Assembly (NCBI GenBank): GCA_028288085.1 | Contig: JAQBOK010000098.1 | Coordinates: 1 to 42,268, forward strand | DNA: 42,268 nt | From: Mucilaginibacter sp. | GTDB taxonomy: Bacteria; Bacteroidota; Bacteroidia; Sphingobacteriales; Sphingobacteriaceae | Reading direction: 5' to 3' | Part shown: positions 1-8,514 of the stretch, in pieces | Position numbering within the stretch: the stretch's first letter is position 1 | Layout: each line of letters begins with the position of its first letter | The notes under the pieces: generated by a model | What the model was told of the DNA's origin: nothing | The model's input: the letters and a program-made list of their open reading frames with translations, nothing else | The model's database searches: none | Program-made: the position numbers and the translations under genes

Positions 1-1557
1 GGAGACATTGGTTTACTGATTGCTATTGCCATATTGTTCACCATGTACCATACTTTTGATCTGGACAACCTGTTCGGGTTAGGTAACCTGGTAAGTAATT
101 CAAAAATAGAGGATGGTTTATGGGTACTTAACACCAATTCAATGCCCGGCATAAACGGGGCCATCAGTCATACGTTTCAGCTTCCGGCTATATATCAATA
201 CATAGCCTTCGCAGGTATTCTATTAGCCGTTGCTGCTAAATCCGCCCAGTTTCCTTTACATACCTGGCTGCCCGATGCCATGGAAGGGCCAACTTCGGTT
301 TCCGCCCTCATTCATGCGGCAACCATGGTGGCCGCGGGTGTGTTTTTGTTAGGCAGGGTTTACCCCTTGTTTAACAGTTCAGAACTGGTAGTACTTGCGG
401 CAATAGGTTGTTTTACCGCTTTTATGGCGGCTACCATAGCACTCACTCAAAATGACTTGAAACGCATCCTGGCTTATTCTACCATATCACAATTGGGCTT
501 TATGGTAATGGCAATGGGCATTGGCGCCTATGCGTCATCCTTGTTTCACTTGGCAACACATGCCTTTTTCAAATGCCTTTTATTTTTAGTGGCAGGTATT
601 GTGATACACGAGGTACAACATATTAAAGATGAATACCAGTTGGATATCGACCCGCAAAATATCCTGTACATGGGCGGCCTGCGTAAAAAGATGCCGCTCA
701 CCTTTATAGCATGTGTTATAGGTGGCCTTGCATTGGTTGGTTTGCCGCTTACATCTGGTTATCTCTCTAAAGATGGGATTTTGATACAAGCTTTTGATTG
801 GGCCGAAGGCAAAAGCTGGTTATATAAGTTGGTGCCTGTTGGCGCATTGGTTACCAGTTGGCTTACGGCTTTTTACGTAGCGAGATTGATAGTCAAAGTG
901 TTTTTTGGCGAGTTTAGACTCTTAAAAGTTAATCCGGCAATTAAATTGCACATCAGCGATGGGGGGTGGCAATACCGCGTGCCATTAATATTTCTGGCAA
1001 TTGGCTGTTTATTTCCGCTGTTTTCAATCAACCCTGTTTTATATGAACATGCCTGGTTGTTCAATGGCTTTACCCGTAGTGACGGTCTCGACAGGGTCAA
1101 TATTTATCATACCATTATCCCGGCAGGGGTAAATATTTTAAGTATACTTATCATTTATTGGGCATACGCTGTTTATGTAAGGCAAAAGGCATTACCTTTC
1201 CCAGAAACTGGCTCCCTGTTTAGATTCTCTTATCACGAATGGTATATTGACAGGTTTTATGATCGCTACGTAGTAACACCTGTATTGGGTTTAAGCAAAG
1301 CCGCCCAATGGTTTGATGGTAATATCATTGATGGTTTTATACATTTGCTGCAGCAAATAGGTATTGGCTTATCTGTTATTGCAGCGTGGACCGATAAGAA
1401 TATTGTCGACGGCATATTAAGTTTACTGGCATCAATAGTTTTGGGTATCGGGAATTTTGTCCGCAATTTCCAAAGCGGGAAAATACAATACTATTTGTTT
1501 AGCATGCTGGCGGTTATACTGGCCTTGTTTATTTTAAAAATACTGATCTGGACCTGA
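1..1557 (+). CDS. nuoL: NADH-quinone oxidoreductase subunit L (5' partial)
   Basis: Membrane antiporter-like subunit of respiratory complex I; it carries one of the proton channels and the long lateral helix. The frame is open from base 1, so the gene starts outside the window and the first ATG at 34 is internal. The visible 518 residues are almost all hydrophobic helices and include the family signature HTWLPDAMEGPTSVSALIHA, followed by a second conserved stretch with ALTQNDLKRILAYSTISQLG. The hydrophobic C-terminal tail fits the lateral helix and terminal anchor of NuoL. The stop overlaps the nuoM start by one base (TGATG), indicating translational coupling. About 100-130 N-terminal residues are missing, judged from usual NuoL length. 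The family call is secure. Confidence 0.97.
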   Translation, partial: GDIGLLIAIAILFTMYHTFDLDNLFGLGNLVSNSKIEDGLWVLNTNSMPGINGAISHTFQLPAIYQYIAFAGILLAVAAKSAQFPLHTWLPDAMEGPTSVSALIHAATMVAAGVFLLGRVYPLFNSSELVVLAAIGCFTAFMAATIALTQNDLKRILAYSTISQLGFMVMAMGIGAYASSLFHLATHAFFKCLLFLVAGIVIHEVQHIKDEYQLDIDPQNILYMGGLRKKMPLTFIACVIGGLALVGLPLTSGYLSKDGILIQAFDWAEGKSWLYKLVPVGALVTSWLTAFYVARLIVKVFFGEFRLLKVNPAIKLHISDGGWQYRVPLIFLAIGCLFPLFSINPVLYEHAWLFNGFTRSDGLDRVNIYHTIIPAGVNILSILIIYWAYAVYVRQKALPFPETGSLFRFSYHEWYIDRFYDRYVVTPVLGLSKAAQWFDGNIIDGFIHLLQQIGIGLSVIAAWTDKNIVDGILSLLASIVLGIGNFVRNFQSGKIQYYLFSMLAVILALFILKILIWT

Positions 1558-3161
1558 TGAACATATTATCACTGCTCATATTTACACCTTTGCTGTTTGG
1601 CTTGCTTATTTTGCTGCTGCCATCCGCCTGGCGTGCAAGTTTTAAATACATTACCCTTGTTGCAACGCTGGTGCAATTAGCCATCAGTATATTAATGTAC
1701 TTGCATTTTAAAACGGGTGGAGGGTATGCCGGGATCAATAACGAGAGCCAGTTCCAGTTTATGCAGAAACTGCCATGGATAAACCTTAACCTGGGCAGCA
1801 TGGGCAAAATGCAGATCGATTATTTTGTGGGAATCGATGGAATATCCATTACGCTGGTACTAATGACCTCTGTAGTAATGGTCATCGCCGCTTTAGCATC
1901 CTGGGAAATTAAAAGTAACCTGAAGGGCTTTTTTAGTCTTTTCCTGTTGCTCAACATGGCCGTTATCGGTGTGTTTTGTGCGCTTGATTTCTTCCTGTTC
2001 TATATATTTTATGAATTGATGTTGTTGCCGCTTTACTTCCTGATCGGAATGTGGGGAGGCGCGCGCCGGGAATATGCCGCAATTAAGTTTTTTCTTTACA
2101 CTTTATTCGGGTCTGTTTTTATGTTGCTGGTGATGATCGGATTGTATTTATCAGTCAAAGATCCTGCAACAGGCAATCATACTTTCAACATCATACAAAT
2201 GATGAACCCTAATAATTATGATGCTGATTCCGTGTTCGCGGTATTGGGCCATAAAACTTTATTGGGTATGCCGGCGCGAACGGTGGGTTTTGTAGTGCTG
2301 TTTATTGCCTTTGCTATTAAAGTGCCGGTAGTGCCATTACATACATGGTTGCCAGATGCGCACGTAGAAGCGCCCACCCCGGTCTCTATCATATTGGCAG
2401 GTGTTTTATTAAAAATAGGTGGTTATGGTATTATCCGTATTTGCCTGGGGATATTCCCCGAAGTAGCGTCATCAGGTGCATTTTGGCTTGGATTGTTAGG
2501 GGTTATCTCCATCATATACGGTGCATTGAACGCGTTGGCCCAGCGAGACCTGAAACGAATGATCGCTTATTCGTCAGTATCACACATGGGGTTTGTTTTA
2601 TTGGGAATAGCCTCGCTAAATGCAGAAGGGATCAGCGGCGCGGTAATGCAAATGGTAAGCCACGGGTTTTTATCAACTATGCTGTTCTTTTTGGCCGGTG
2701 TGGTTTATAACCGCGTGCATGACAGGGACATTTACAATTTCCGAGGTCTGGGTACGCAGATGCCAAAATATACCGCCTTTATCATGATCGCGTTTTTTGC
2801 TTCATTGGGATTGCCCGGATTTTCGGCATTTATTGGTGAGGCATTTTCCTTGATCGGGGTTTTTGAATCACCATCTGTAAACGGTGCTTTGCCGTACTGG
2901 ATGGCTATTTGCGGAGCGGTAGGTATTTTATTAAGCGCGGCTTATTTCCTGTGGACATTGCAGCGCATGTTTTTTGGGTCGTTATCATTAAAAGGCGGCG
3001 AGGTATGGAAAACAGCGTTAGTTGACCTCAATGCGAGGGAAATGATCACCCTTTTACCGCTGGCGCTTTTAACATTGGTTTTAGGGGTAATGCCATCATT
3101 GGTATTTGATAAGATAAATGATTCGGTGCTGGCATTAATACATTTTATAGGGGCTAAATAA
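1557..3161 (+). CDS. nuoM: NADH-quinone oxidoreductase subunit M
   Basis: Antiporter-like proton-channel subunit of complex I in the inner membrane, 534 residues, slightly longer than the usual ~500. Visible hallmarks are the glutamate-bearing helix FYELMLLPLYFLIGMWGG, whose Glu is the conserved channel residue in this family, the motif HTWLPDAHVEAPTPVS and the RDLKRMIAYSSVSHMG segment. Its ATG overlaps the nuoL stop codon. In many genomes nuoN follows directly; here a secreted DUF4139 protein gene lies between them. The 117-base gap after it holds no clear terminator, so transcription into the next gene is plausible. Confidence 0.97.
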   Translation: MNILSLLIFTPLLFGLLILLLPSAWRASFKYITLVATLVQLAISILMYLHFKTGGGYAGINNESQFQFMQKLPWINLNLGSMGKMQIDYFVGIDGISITLVLMTSVVMVIAALASWEIKSNLKGFFSLFLLLNMAVIGVFCALDFFLFYIFYELMLLPLYFLIGMWGGARREYAAIKFFLYTLFGSVFMLLVMIGLYLSVKDPATGNHTFNIIQMMNPNNYDADSVFAVLGHKTLLGMPARTVGFVVLFIAFAIKVPVVPLHTWLPDAHVEAPTPVSIILAGVLLKIGGYGIIRICLGIFPEVASSGAFWLGLLGVISIIYGALNALAQRDLKRMIAYSSVSHMGFVLLGIASLNAEGISGAVMQMVSHGFLSTMLFFLAGVVYNRVHDRDIYNFRGLGTQMPKYTAFIMIAFFASLGLPGFSAFIGEAFSLIGVFESPSVNGALPYWMAICGAVGILLSAAYFLWTLQRMFFGSLSLKGGEVWKTALVDLNAREMITLLPLALLTLVLGVMPSLVFDKINDSVLALIHFIGAK

Positions 3162-3278
3162 ATAATGGCTTTTTGATAAGTTTTTTATGGAAAAACGATA
3201 AGTGATGCATCTGGTAATTAATTACTCCTGCAAACCGGGGTATAAAAATCACAGATCGTTTCACTTAAATCAAAAACC

Positions 3279-5210
3279 ATGTTTAGAAAACTATTATTGG
3301 CTGTAACTATTTTTTTTATAACAATAGCAGCAAAAGCGGATGATCAAAAGGTCATTTCAAAAGTTCAGAAAGTTATTGTGTTTTTAAACGGGGCACAGGT
3401 AACACGTACAGCAATGGTAAATGTAAACACGGGCACATCAATATTAGTTTTTGAGAATATTTCTCCCGGCATTGATGTGCAAAGTATACAGGTACATGCC
3501 AATGGCGGGTTTACTATACTATCTGTTAAGCATGAAATGAATTTTCTGAATGAGCAGGTTAAGCAAAAGCACCTGGAAGATCTAAGGGCACAACAAAAAG
3601 CAATAAGAGATAAGATCACCTTGAAAAGCAATTTTTTATCTATTTATGCTGAAGAGTCCAACATGCTGGTAAAGAACCAGGTAGTAAGCGGGCAAAATAC
3701 GGGTCTCGATATTATAAAATTAAAGCAGGCCCTGGATTTTCAAACCGAGCGCTTAGCGGATATCAGGAAAAAGGAGCAGGCGGTCAATGATGAAATTGAG
3801 GTTCTCAATACCGAATTGCTGAAATATAATCAGCAAATAGCCGATATAATGAAGGGAAGCAGCACGGCCACAAGTAATATATTGGTAACTGTATCCTCAA
3901 AAGCAGCTTTGGAAACCGAATTTACGTTGAATTATGTGGTGCACAATGCAAGCTGGTTCCCTACTTATGATATCCGTGCAAAAAATGTAAATAGCCCCAT
4001 CAGTATCTCTTATAAAGCCAACGTATCACAACAAAGCGGCGAAGACTGGAAAAATATTAAATTGACCCTGTCTACAGGCAACCCAACAGTAAGCGGAAGC
4101 AAACCAGAATTAAATCCTTATTACCTCAATTTTGGGATGTACTACTCCGCACCTGCCGGATCAGTAACAAGTGTTAGCGGTAAATTGATCGGTGGCGATG
4201 ACGGGCAGCCTATCATTGGCGCTACAGTTAAAGTAAAGGGTACATCTATAGGTGCTGTTACGGATGTAAATGGTAATTATTCTGTCCAATTACCGCGTAA
4301 CGCCCAGGCATTGCAGTTTTCATATATTGGATATGTAGGCAAAGTATTGCCTATTACTTCCGAACTAATAAATGTAAGGCTCGAGCCATCTGTAAGTAGT
4401 TTAAACGAGGTTGTGGTTACAGGGTATGCCACACAGCGTAAGTCGGACGCAACCGGTTCGGTTGCTTCTCTTGATGTGGGTACGCCCGGCAGCAGTAACA
4501 CTGTATATATTCGTGGCATAAGTTCTGAAAATTTACTGCAGGGTCAGGCAGCAGGAGTAGCCTTAACAACTATCCCAATCGGTGTAGATCAAACAGAAAA
4601 TCAAACCAATATCGAATTTAATATAGCTAATCCTTATTCTGTACCTAGCGATGGTAAACAATATACGGTGGAGATCAATCAGCTGGATATTAATGCAAGC
4701 TATCAGTATGTTGTTGCACCTAAATTAAGTACGGATGTGTTTTTAACCGCAAAGCTGACTGATTGGAATAAATATAATTTTTTGTCAGGCGAGGCCAACT
4801 TGTTTTTTGAAGGTACTTTTATTGGCAAATCATTGATTGATGTGCATGCTACTATTGACACCTTGAACCTTTCATTAGGTACTGACAAAAATATTGTAGT
4901 ATCCCGCACATCCTTAAAAGACCTTACAGAAAGGCAAAGCCTGGGCTCTAATAAAAAAGAAACACGTGACTGGCAGATAGAAATAAAGAACCGCAAAAAT
5001 CAGCCTGTAAGTTTATTGGTAGAAGACCAGGTGCCAGTTTCACAAAACTCTTCAATTGATGTGGAAACACAGGAGTTATCTGGTGGGCAACTGGATAAAA
5101 CTACCGGCAAAGTTATCTGGAGCCTGCCATTAAAAGCGCAGGACGATAAAAAAATAGAATTAAAATACCAGGTGAAATATCCTAAAAACCAATCGGTTAT
5201 CATACAATAG
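3279..5210 (+). CDS. Secreted DUF4140/DUF4139 (mucoidy inhibitor MuiA-like) protein with inserted carboxypeptidase-regulatory/SusC plug-like segment
   Basis: Exported protein of unknown function, 643 residues, with a signal peptide at about 1-20 ending in AAKA. Residues ~25-95 resemble DUF4140 (VIVFLNGAQVTRTA). Residues ~90-190 are charged and look coiled-coil. From ~200 the DUF4139 fold begins (NASWFPTYDIRA, GEDWKNIKLTLSTG) and it resumes from ~440 to the end. Between the halves, ~296-372 is a carboxypeptidase-regulatory-like domain (GATVKVKGTSIGAVTDVNG, SYIGY). It is followed by EVVVTGYATQRK at ~377-388 and a short plug-like stretch with VYIRGISS, both typical of SusC/RagA outer-membrane transporters. 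No TonB-dependent barrel follows. The gene sits between nuoM and nuoN, and nuoN starts 6 bases after its stop, so it is very likely co-transcribed with complex I genes. The function is not known to me. Confidence 0.88.
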   Translation: MFRKLLLAVTIFFITIAAKADDQKVISKVQKVIVFLNGAQVTRTAMVNVNTGTSILVFENISPGIDVQSIQVHANGGFTILSVKHEMNFLNEQVKQKHLEDLRAQQKAIRDKITLKSNFLSIYAEESNMLVKNQVVSGQNTGLDIIKLKQALDFQTERLADIRKKEQAVNDEIEVLNTELLKYNQQIADIMKGSSTATSNILVTVSSKAALETEFTLNYVVHNASWFPTYDIRAKNVNSPISISYKANVSQQSGEDWKNIKLTLSTGNPTVSGSKPELNPYYLNFGMYYSAPAGSVTSVSGKLIGGDDGQPIIGATVKVKGTSIGAVTDVNGNYSVQLPRNAQALQFSYIGYVGKVLPITSELINVRLEPSVSSLNEVVVTGYATQRKSDATGSVASLDVGTPGSSNTVYIRGISSENLLQGQAAGVALTTIPIGVDQTENQTNIEFNIANPYSVPSDGKQYTVEINQLDINASYQYVVAPKLSTDVFLTAKLTDWNKYNFLSGEANLFFEGTFIGKSLIDVHATIDTLNLSLGTDKNIVVSRTSLKDLTERQSLGSNKKETRDWQIEIKNRKNQPVSLLVEDQVPVSQNSSIDVETQELSGGQLDKTTGKVIWSLPLKAQDDKKIELKYQVKYPKNQSVIIQ

Positions 5211-5216
5211 CGAATA

Positions 5217-6716
5217 ATGAACGATCTGTTACCTTTTTTACCCGGCCAGTTAGACCAAGTTTTGGGCAGCATCCCTTACTTTATGCCCGAAATTTACCTC
5301 TCTGTATTATTTGTCCTGGTATTGGTAACAGATCTTTTGTTTGGGAAAAATGCCGCATGGATGTGTAAGATACTGGCTTGCGCAGGGTTATTGGTGGTGA
5401 TTTTCAAAGACCTGGAGCAATTTCCGCTATTGCTTACCGGGACACATTTCCTTTTCAGCGAAATGCTGTTGCTGCATCAAACATCCTTAGTATTTAAGTT
5501 GCTTATTGACCTGTTTTCGTTTATTCTTTTACTCTATTTTGATTGGGATGATGATCTCAACGCTCATGGTAAAGGATTGTCAGACTTATATTCTATCTCC
5601 ATAGCCGCGATATTTGGTCTGCATTTAATGACCATGTCAGTTAACCTGTTATCAATCTATTTATCTGTCGAAATGGTTTCCATAGCTTCCTATCTAATGG
5701 TGGCGTATCGTTCCGAAAATGGGTGGAGCAGCGAAGCGGGCTTAAAATATGTGCTTTTCGGGGCCGCGTCTTCAGCCATTATGCTCTACGGTATATCCCT
5801 GCTTTATGGTTTTGGCGGAACGTTAAATTTGTTTAACGGTAACCTGATACCTAACTTATTGCAGGTGAACCCTATAGCCGTTTCTTTTGCAATGGTATTG
5901 TTTTTTGTGGGGATTGGCTTTAAGTTATCTTTTGTGCCAATGCACTTTTGGGTTCCCGATATTTACCAGGGGGCGCCTACACCGGTCACTGCGTTTTTAT
6001 CAACGGTACCTAAGATCGCGGCTTTCGGATTGCTGATAAATTTTCTGATACCTTTTATCTATTTCCCTAAATGGACAGCATTTGATTTTCGCTTGTTCTT
6101 ATCGGTCATCGGCATTGTGACCATGATAGCGGGCAACTTCGCGGCCACGTGGCAAAACAATATTAAAAGAATGTTAGCCTATTCCAGTATAGGGCATACA
6201 GGTTTTGCCTTAATGGCGCTGGTTACTTTTAGCACACAAGGAAAATCAGCTTTGATATTTTACCTTTTAGCTTATGCCCTCGCCAATATAGGCGCGTTAA
6301 TGCTGGCAAGCTATTTTGCTAATACAGCAAAGGCAGAGGACCTGGATTCTTATAAAGGATTGGGCCTTAAATATCCGGTTGCGGGGGTATCATTTGTCGT
6401 CATATTAATATCCCTTACCGGTTTACCTGTCACAGCCGGCTTTAACGGTAAATTATTAGTGTTTTCTTCAGTGTATTCTGTTTATCAGCAAAATCATGAT
6501 ATATGGCTACTATTACTGATGATAACAGGAGCGTTAACCACAGTAGTATCTTTATTCTATTATATTAAAATCCCGCTTAATTTATTTTTGCGCAAGCCCG
6601 AAAAAGCAGTCGATTACCCTTCATCATCTCCTTATTTGCTCATCACTTCGGCAATAATTGCATTATTGCTAATTTATTTAGGGATTTTGCCGGATATTTT
6701 GGCAAGATTTATGTAA
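5217..6716 (+). CDS. nuoN: NADH-quinone oxidoreductase subunit N
   Basis: Antiporter-like subunit of complex I in the inner membrane, 499 residues of mostly transmembrane helices. Family marks are SIYLSVEMVSIASYLMVAY in the early helices, HFWVPDIYQGAPTPVTAFLS in the discontinuous-helix region and NNIKRMLAYSSIGHTGFALM. The start is six bases after the DUF4139 gene stop, so translation is probably coupled. It appears to be the last nuo gene: a 111-base gap with a separate promoter candidate follows before the ammonium transporter. Confidence 0.97.
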   Translation: MNDLLPFLPGQLDQVLGSIPYFMPEIYLSVLFVLVLVTDLLFGKNAAWMCKILACAGLLVVIFKDLEQFPLLLTGTHFLFSEMLLLHQTSLVFKLLIDLFSFILLLYFDWDDDLNAHGKGLSDLYSISIAAIFGLHLMTMSVNLLSIYLSVEMVSIASYLMVAYRSENGWSSEAGLKYVLFGAASSAIMLYGISLLYGFGGTLNLFNGNLIPNLLQVNPIAVSFAMVLFFVGIGFKLSFVPMHFWVPDIYQGAPTPVTAFLSTVPKIAAFGLLINFLIPFIYFPKWTAFDFRLFLSVIGIVTMIAGNFAATWQNNIKRMLAYSSIGHTGFALMALVTFSTQGKSALIFYLLAYALANIGALMLASYFANTAKAEDLDSYKGLGLKYPVAGVSFVVILISLTGLPVTAGFNGKLLVFSSVYSVYQQNHDIWLLLLMITGALTTVVSLFYYIKIPLNLFLRKPEKAVDYPSSSPYLLITSAIIALLLIYLGILPDILARFM

Positions 6717-6761
6717 TTGGCAATAAAAATTAGGATTTATTAAATAATTTAAATCTACTCG

Positions 6762-6789
6762 TTTGTTTTTTAGGAAAAATATTAATTTG
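6762..6789 (+). promoter_or_regulatory. Candidate amt promoter (imperfect Bacteroidota type)
   Basis: TTTG at 6762-6765 is followed after 16 bases by TTAATTTG at 6782-6789, matching the Bacteroidota -7 consensus TAnnTTTG in all but one defined position. Transcription would begin about 30 bases before the amt ATG. The spacing is a little shorter than the usual ~19, so this is a moderate call. Confidence 0.4.
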
Positions 6790-6827
6790 CGCCTCGCAAA
6801 AGATAAACCAATTTTTTCCTAACATTC

Positions 6828-8135
6828 ATGAAACGTTATTTCCCTTTTACCCTCATTGTAGGTGTTTTACTGCTGACTTTTATGTTTCCCTCGGTTGAGT
6901 TTCACAATTCTGGCAATCCGAAATTTAATACAGGGGATATAGCCTGGATGTTAATGTCGACCGCTTTGGTTTTGATCATGACACCGGGACTTGCCTTTTT
7001 TTATGGGGGTATGGTAAATAAAAAGAATGTGATATCTACCATGTTGCAAAGTGTTATTTGTATGGTGATCATCACGGTGATGTGGGGGATATTTGGCTTT
7101 AGCCTGGCTTTTGGCGAATCGTTCCATGGCATCATCGGCAATCCATCCACCTATTTTATGATGAAAGGCATGTTGGGTAATGCAACGTGGCCATTGGCGC
7201 CAACAATACCCTTATTGCTTTTTGCGATGTACCAGTTAAAATTTGCCATTATCACACCGGCGCTAATCACCGGCGCTTTTGCCGAGCGTATCCGCTTTAA
7301 TAGCTATATATTATTCCTGTGTCTGTTTTCCATCTTTATCTTTTCACCTTTAGCACATGCTACCTGGCATCCGGATGGTATTCTGTCAAAGTTGGGTGTG
7401 CTTGATTTTGCGGGTGGAACTGTAGTACACATGTCTGCAGGATGGGCGGCTTTGGCATCAGCATTATATTTAAAACGCCGTAACGAAGCTAATCACGCAC
7501 CTGCCCGTGTAACCTACGTAATAATTGGTACCGGTTTATTGTGGTTTGGTTGGTTTGGTTTTAACGCAGGTTCGGCTTTTGGCGCAAATCATTTGGCGGT
7601 AAATGCATTGGCTACAAGCACAACAGCATCAGCAGCGGCGGGGTTAACCTGGATATTTTTTGATATGCTGCGGGGCAAAAAACCATCAGCTATGGGTACC
7701 TGTATCGGTGCAGTTGTGGGTTTGGTTGCCATCACTCCGGCGGCAGGCTTTGTAACTATCCCGCACTCGCTGGCAATTGGTATCATATCGGCCGTAGTAA
7801 GTAACCTGGTGGTTGAATGGCGCACCCGTACATCAATCGATGATACGTTGGATGTATTTCCCTGCCACGGTGTAGGTGGTATGGTTGGGATGCTGCTAAC
7901 GGGGGTATTCGCCAATCAGAACGTGAATGCTGCTAACACAACCGGGAACGGCTTGTTCTTTGGCCAAACCCATTTGTTTTATGTGCAGTGTGTGGCATTA
8001 GTTGCAGTATCTATTTTTTCATTCTTCGGCTCATTGCTGCTATTAAAGATTGCCGATATGATCTCGCCGCTTCGCGTCTCTAAGGAAGAAGAGGAAATTG
8101 GCCTGGATATAAGTCAGCATGGCGAGCGATTGTAA
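6828..8135 (+). CDS. amt: Ammonium transporter (Amt/Rh family)
   Basis: Inner-membrane ammonium channel, 435 residues with about eleven or twelve hydrophobic helices and a first helix that may act as a signal sequence. The substrate-pore twin histidines are visible: one in VVHMSAGWAA and one in DVFPCHGVGGMVG. The motif TPGLAFFYGGMV in the second helix is typical. The short cytoplasmic C-tail (ISPLRVSKEEEEIGLDISQHGE) matches the region that contacts PII proteins in this family. No glnK/PII gene lies beside it in this window, unlike many glnK-amtB pairs; on this side it follows nuoN and precedes a non-coding gap. Confidence 0.96.
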   Translation: MKRYFPFTLIVGVLLLTFMFPSVEFHNSGNPKFNTGDIAWMLMSTALVLIMTPGLAFFYGGMVNKKNVISTMLQSVICMVIITVMWGIFGFSLAFGESFHGIIGNPSTYFMMKGMLGNATWPLAPTIPLLLFAMYQLKFAIITPALITGAFAERIRFNSYILFLCLFSIFIFSPLAHATWHPDGILSKLGVLDFAGGTVVHMSAGWAALASALYLKRRNEANHAPARVTYVIIGTGLLWFGWFGFNAGSAFGANHLAVNALATSTTASAAAGLTWIFFDMLRGKKPSAMGTCIGAVVGLVAITPAAGFVTIPHSLAIGIISAVVSNLVVEWRTRTSIDDTLDVFPCHGVGGMVGMLLTGVFANQNVNAANTTGNGLFFGQTHLFYVQCVALVAVSIFSFFGSLLLLKIADMISPLRVSKEEEEIGLDISQHGERL

Positions 8136-8514
8136 AAGCACTTGATTTTTATCAATTCATAATGCTCACCTTCATAGTCAGCAATCGCCTTACGATGATT
8201 TTTTAAATGGTTTAATAGCCTGATTATATTCACCATAATAAAATAACGTGCGGTATGATTGAAGTTTTAATAATTCAGATAATAGTGTCTTAATACTCCC
8301 GTCTTGAGAGGGAGCGTGTTGGGCAGTGTTATGGGAGGGGTGTGTTGGTAGCCTGATATAAAAGGACACAACCCTCGCCCTTCTCAAGAGGGGAACCCAA
8401 CGCACAGTGTCAAATAAGGCATAATTAAGATGATTTAACCCGCGAACAATATATTCAATTGCACTACATATTAAATAAATAATAACTTTACGTATTGACA
8501 TTTATCCTGAACTT
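8136..8514. other. 379-base non-coding gap with a hairpin-pair repeat and a promoter-like site
   Basis: No convincing gene. Its core is a REP-like inverted pair (listed separately). Near the right end TTG (8459-8461), 21 bases, then TAACTTTA (8483-8490) resembles a Bacteroidota promoter with one mismatch, placed about 25 bases before the amidohydrolase ATG. A 103-codon open frame on the minus strand (8190-8501) runs through the repeat, has no recognisable domain and is judged spurious. Confidence 0.6.
8296..8410. repeat. REP-like element: two inverted hairpins
   Basis: The left half (8296-8314) has the stem CTCCC/GGGAG and the right half (8378-8393) is CCCTTCTCAAGAGGGG with its own stem. The two are inverted versions of each other: left core GTCTTGAGAGGG against right core CTTCTCAAGAGGGG. 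They continue into matching flanks, GTTGGGCAGTG on the left and CCCAACGCACAGTG on the right (inverted, imperfect). A GGGAGGGGTGTGTTG tract lies between. This looks like an intergenic dispersed palindromic element; similar CCTCTCAAGAGGGG hairpins recur, from memory, in Sphingobacteriaceae genomes. Copy number cannot be tested here. Confidence 0.55.

Noticed and set aside
2345-2710. 121-codon open frame on the plus strand inside nuoM
   Set aside because: Out-of-frame shadow of a clear nuoM coding region, with Arg/Cys-rich composition and no recognised domain.
8190-8501. 103-codon minus-strand frame in the amt-amidohydrolase gap
   Set aside because: It is a translation of the hairpin-pair repeat and AT-rich flanks; no start context, domain or compositional sign of coding.
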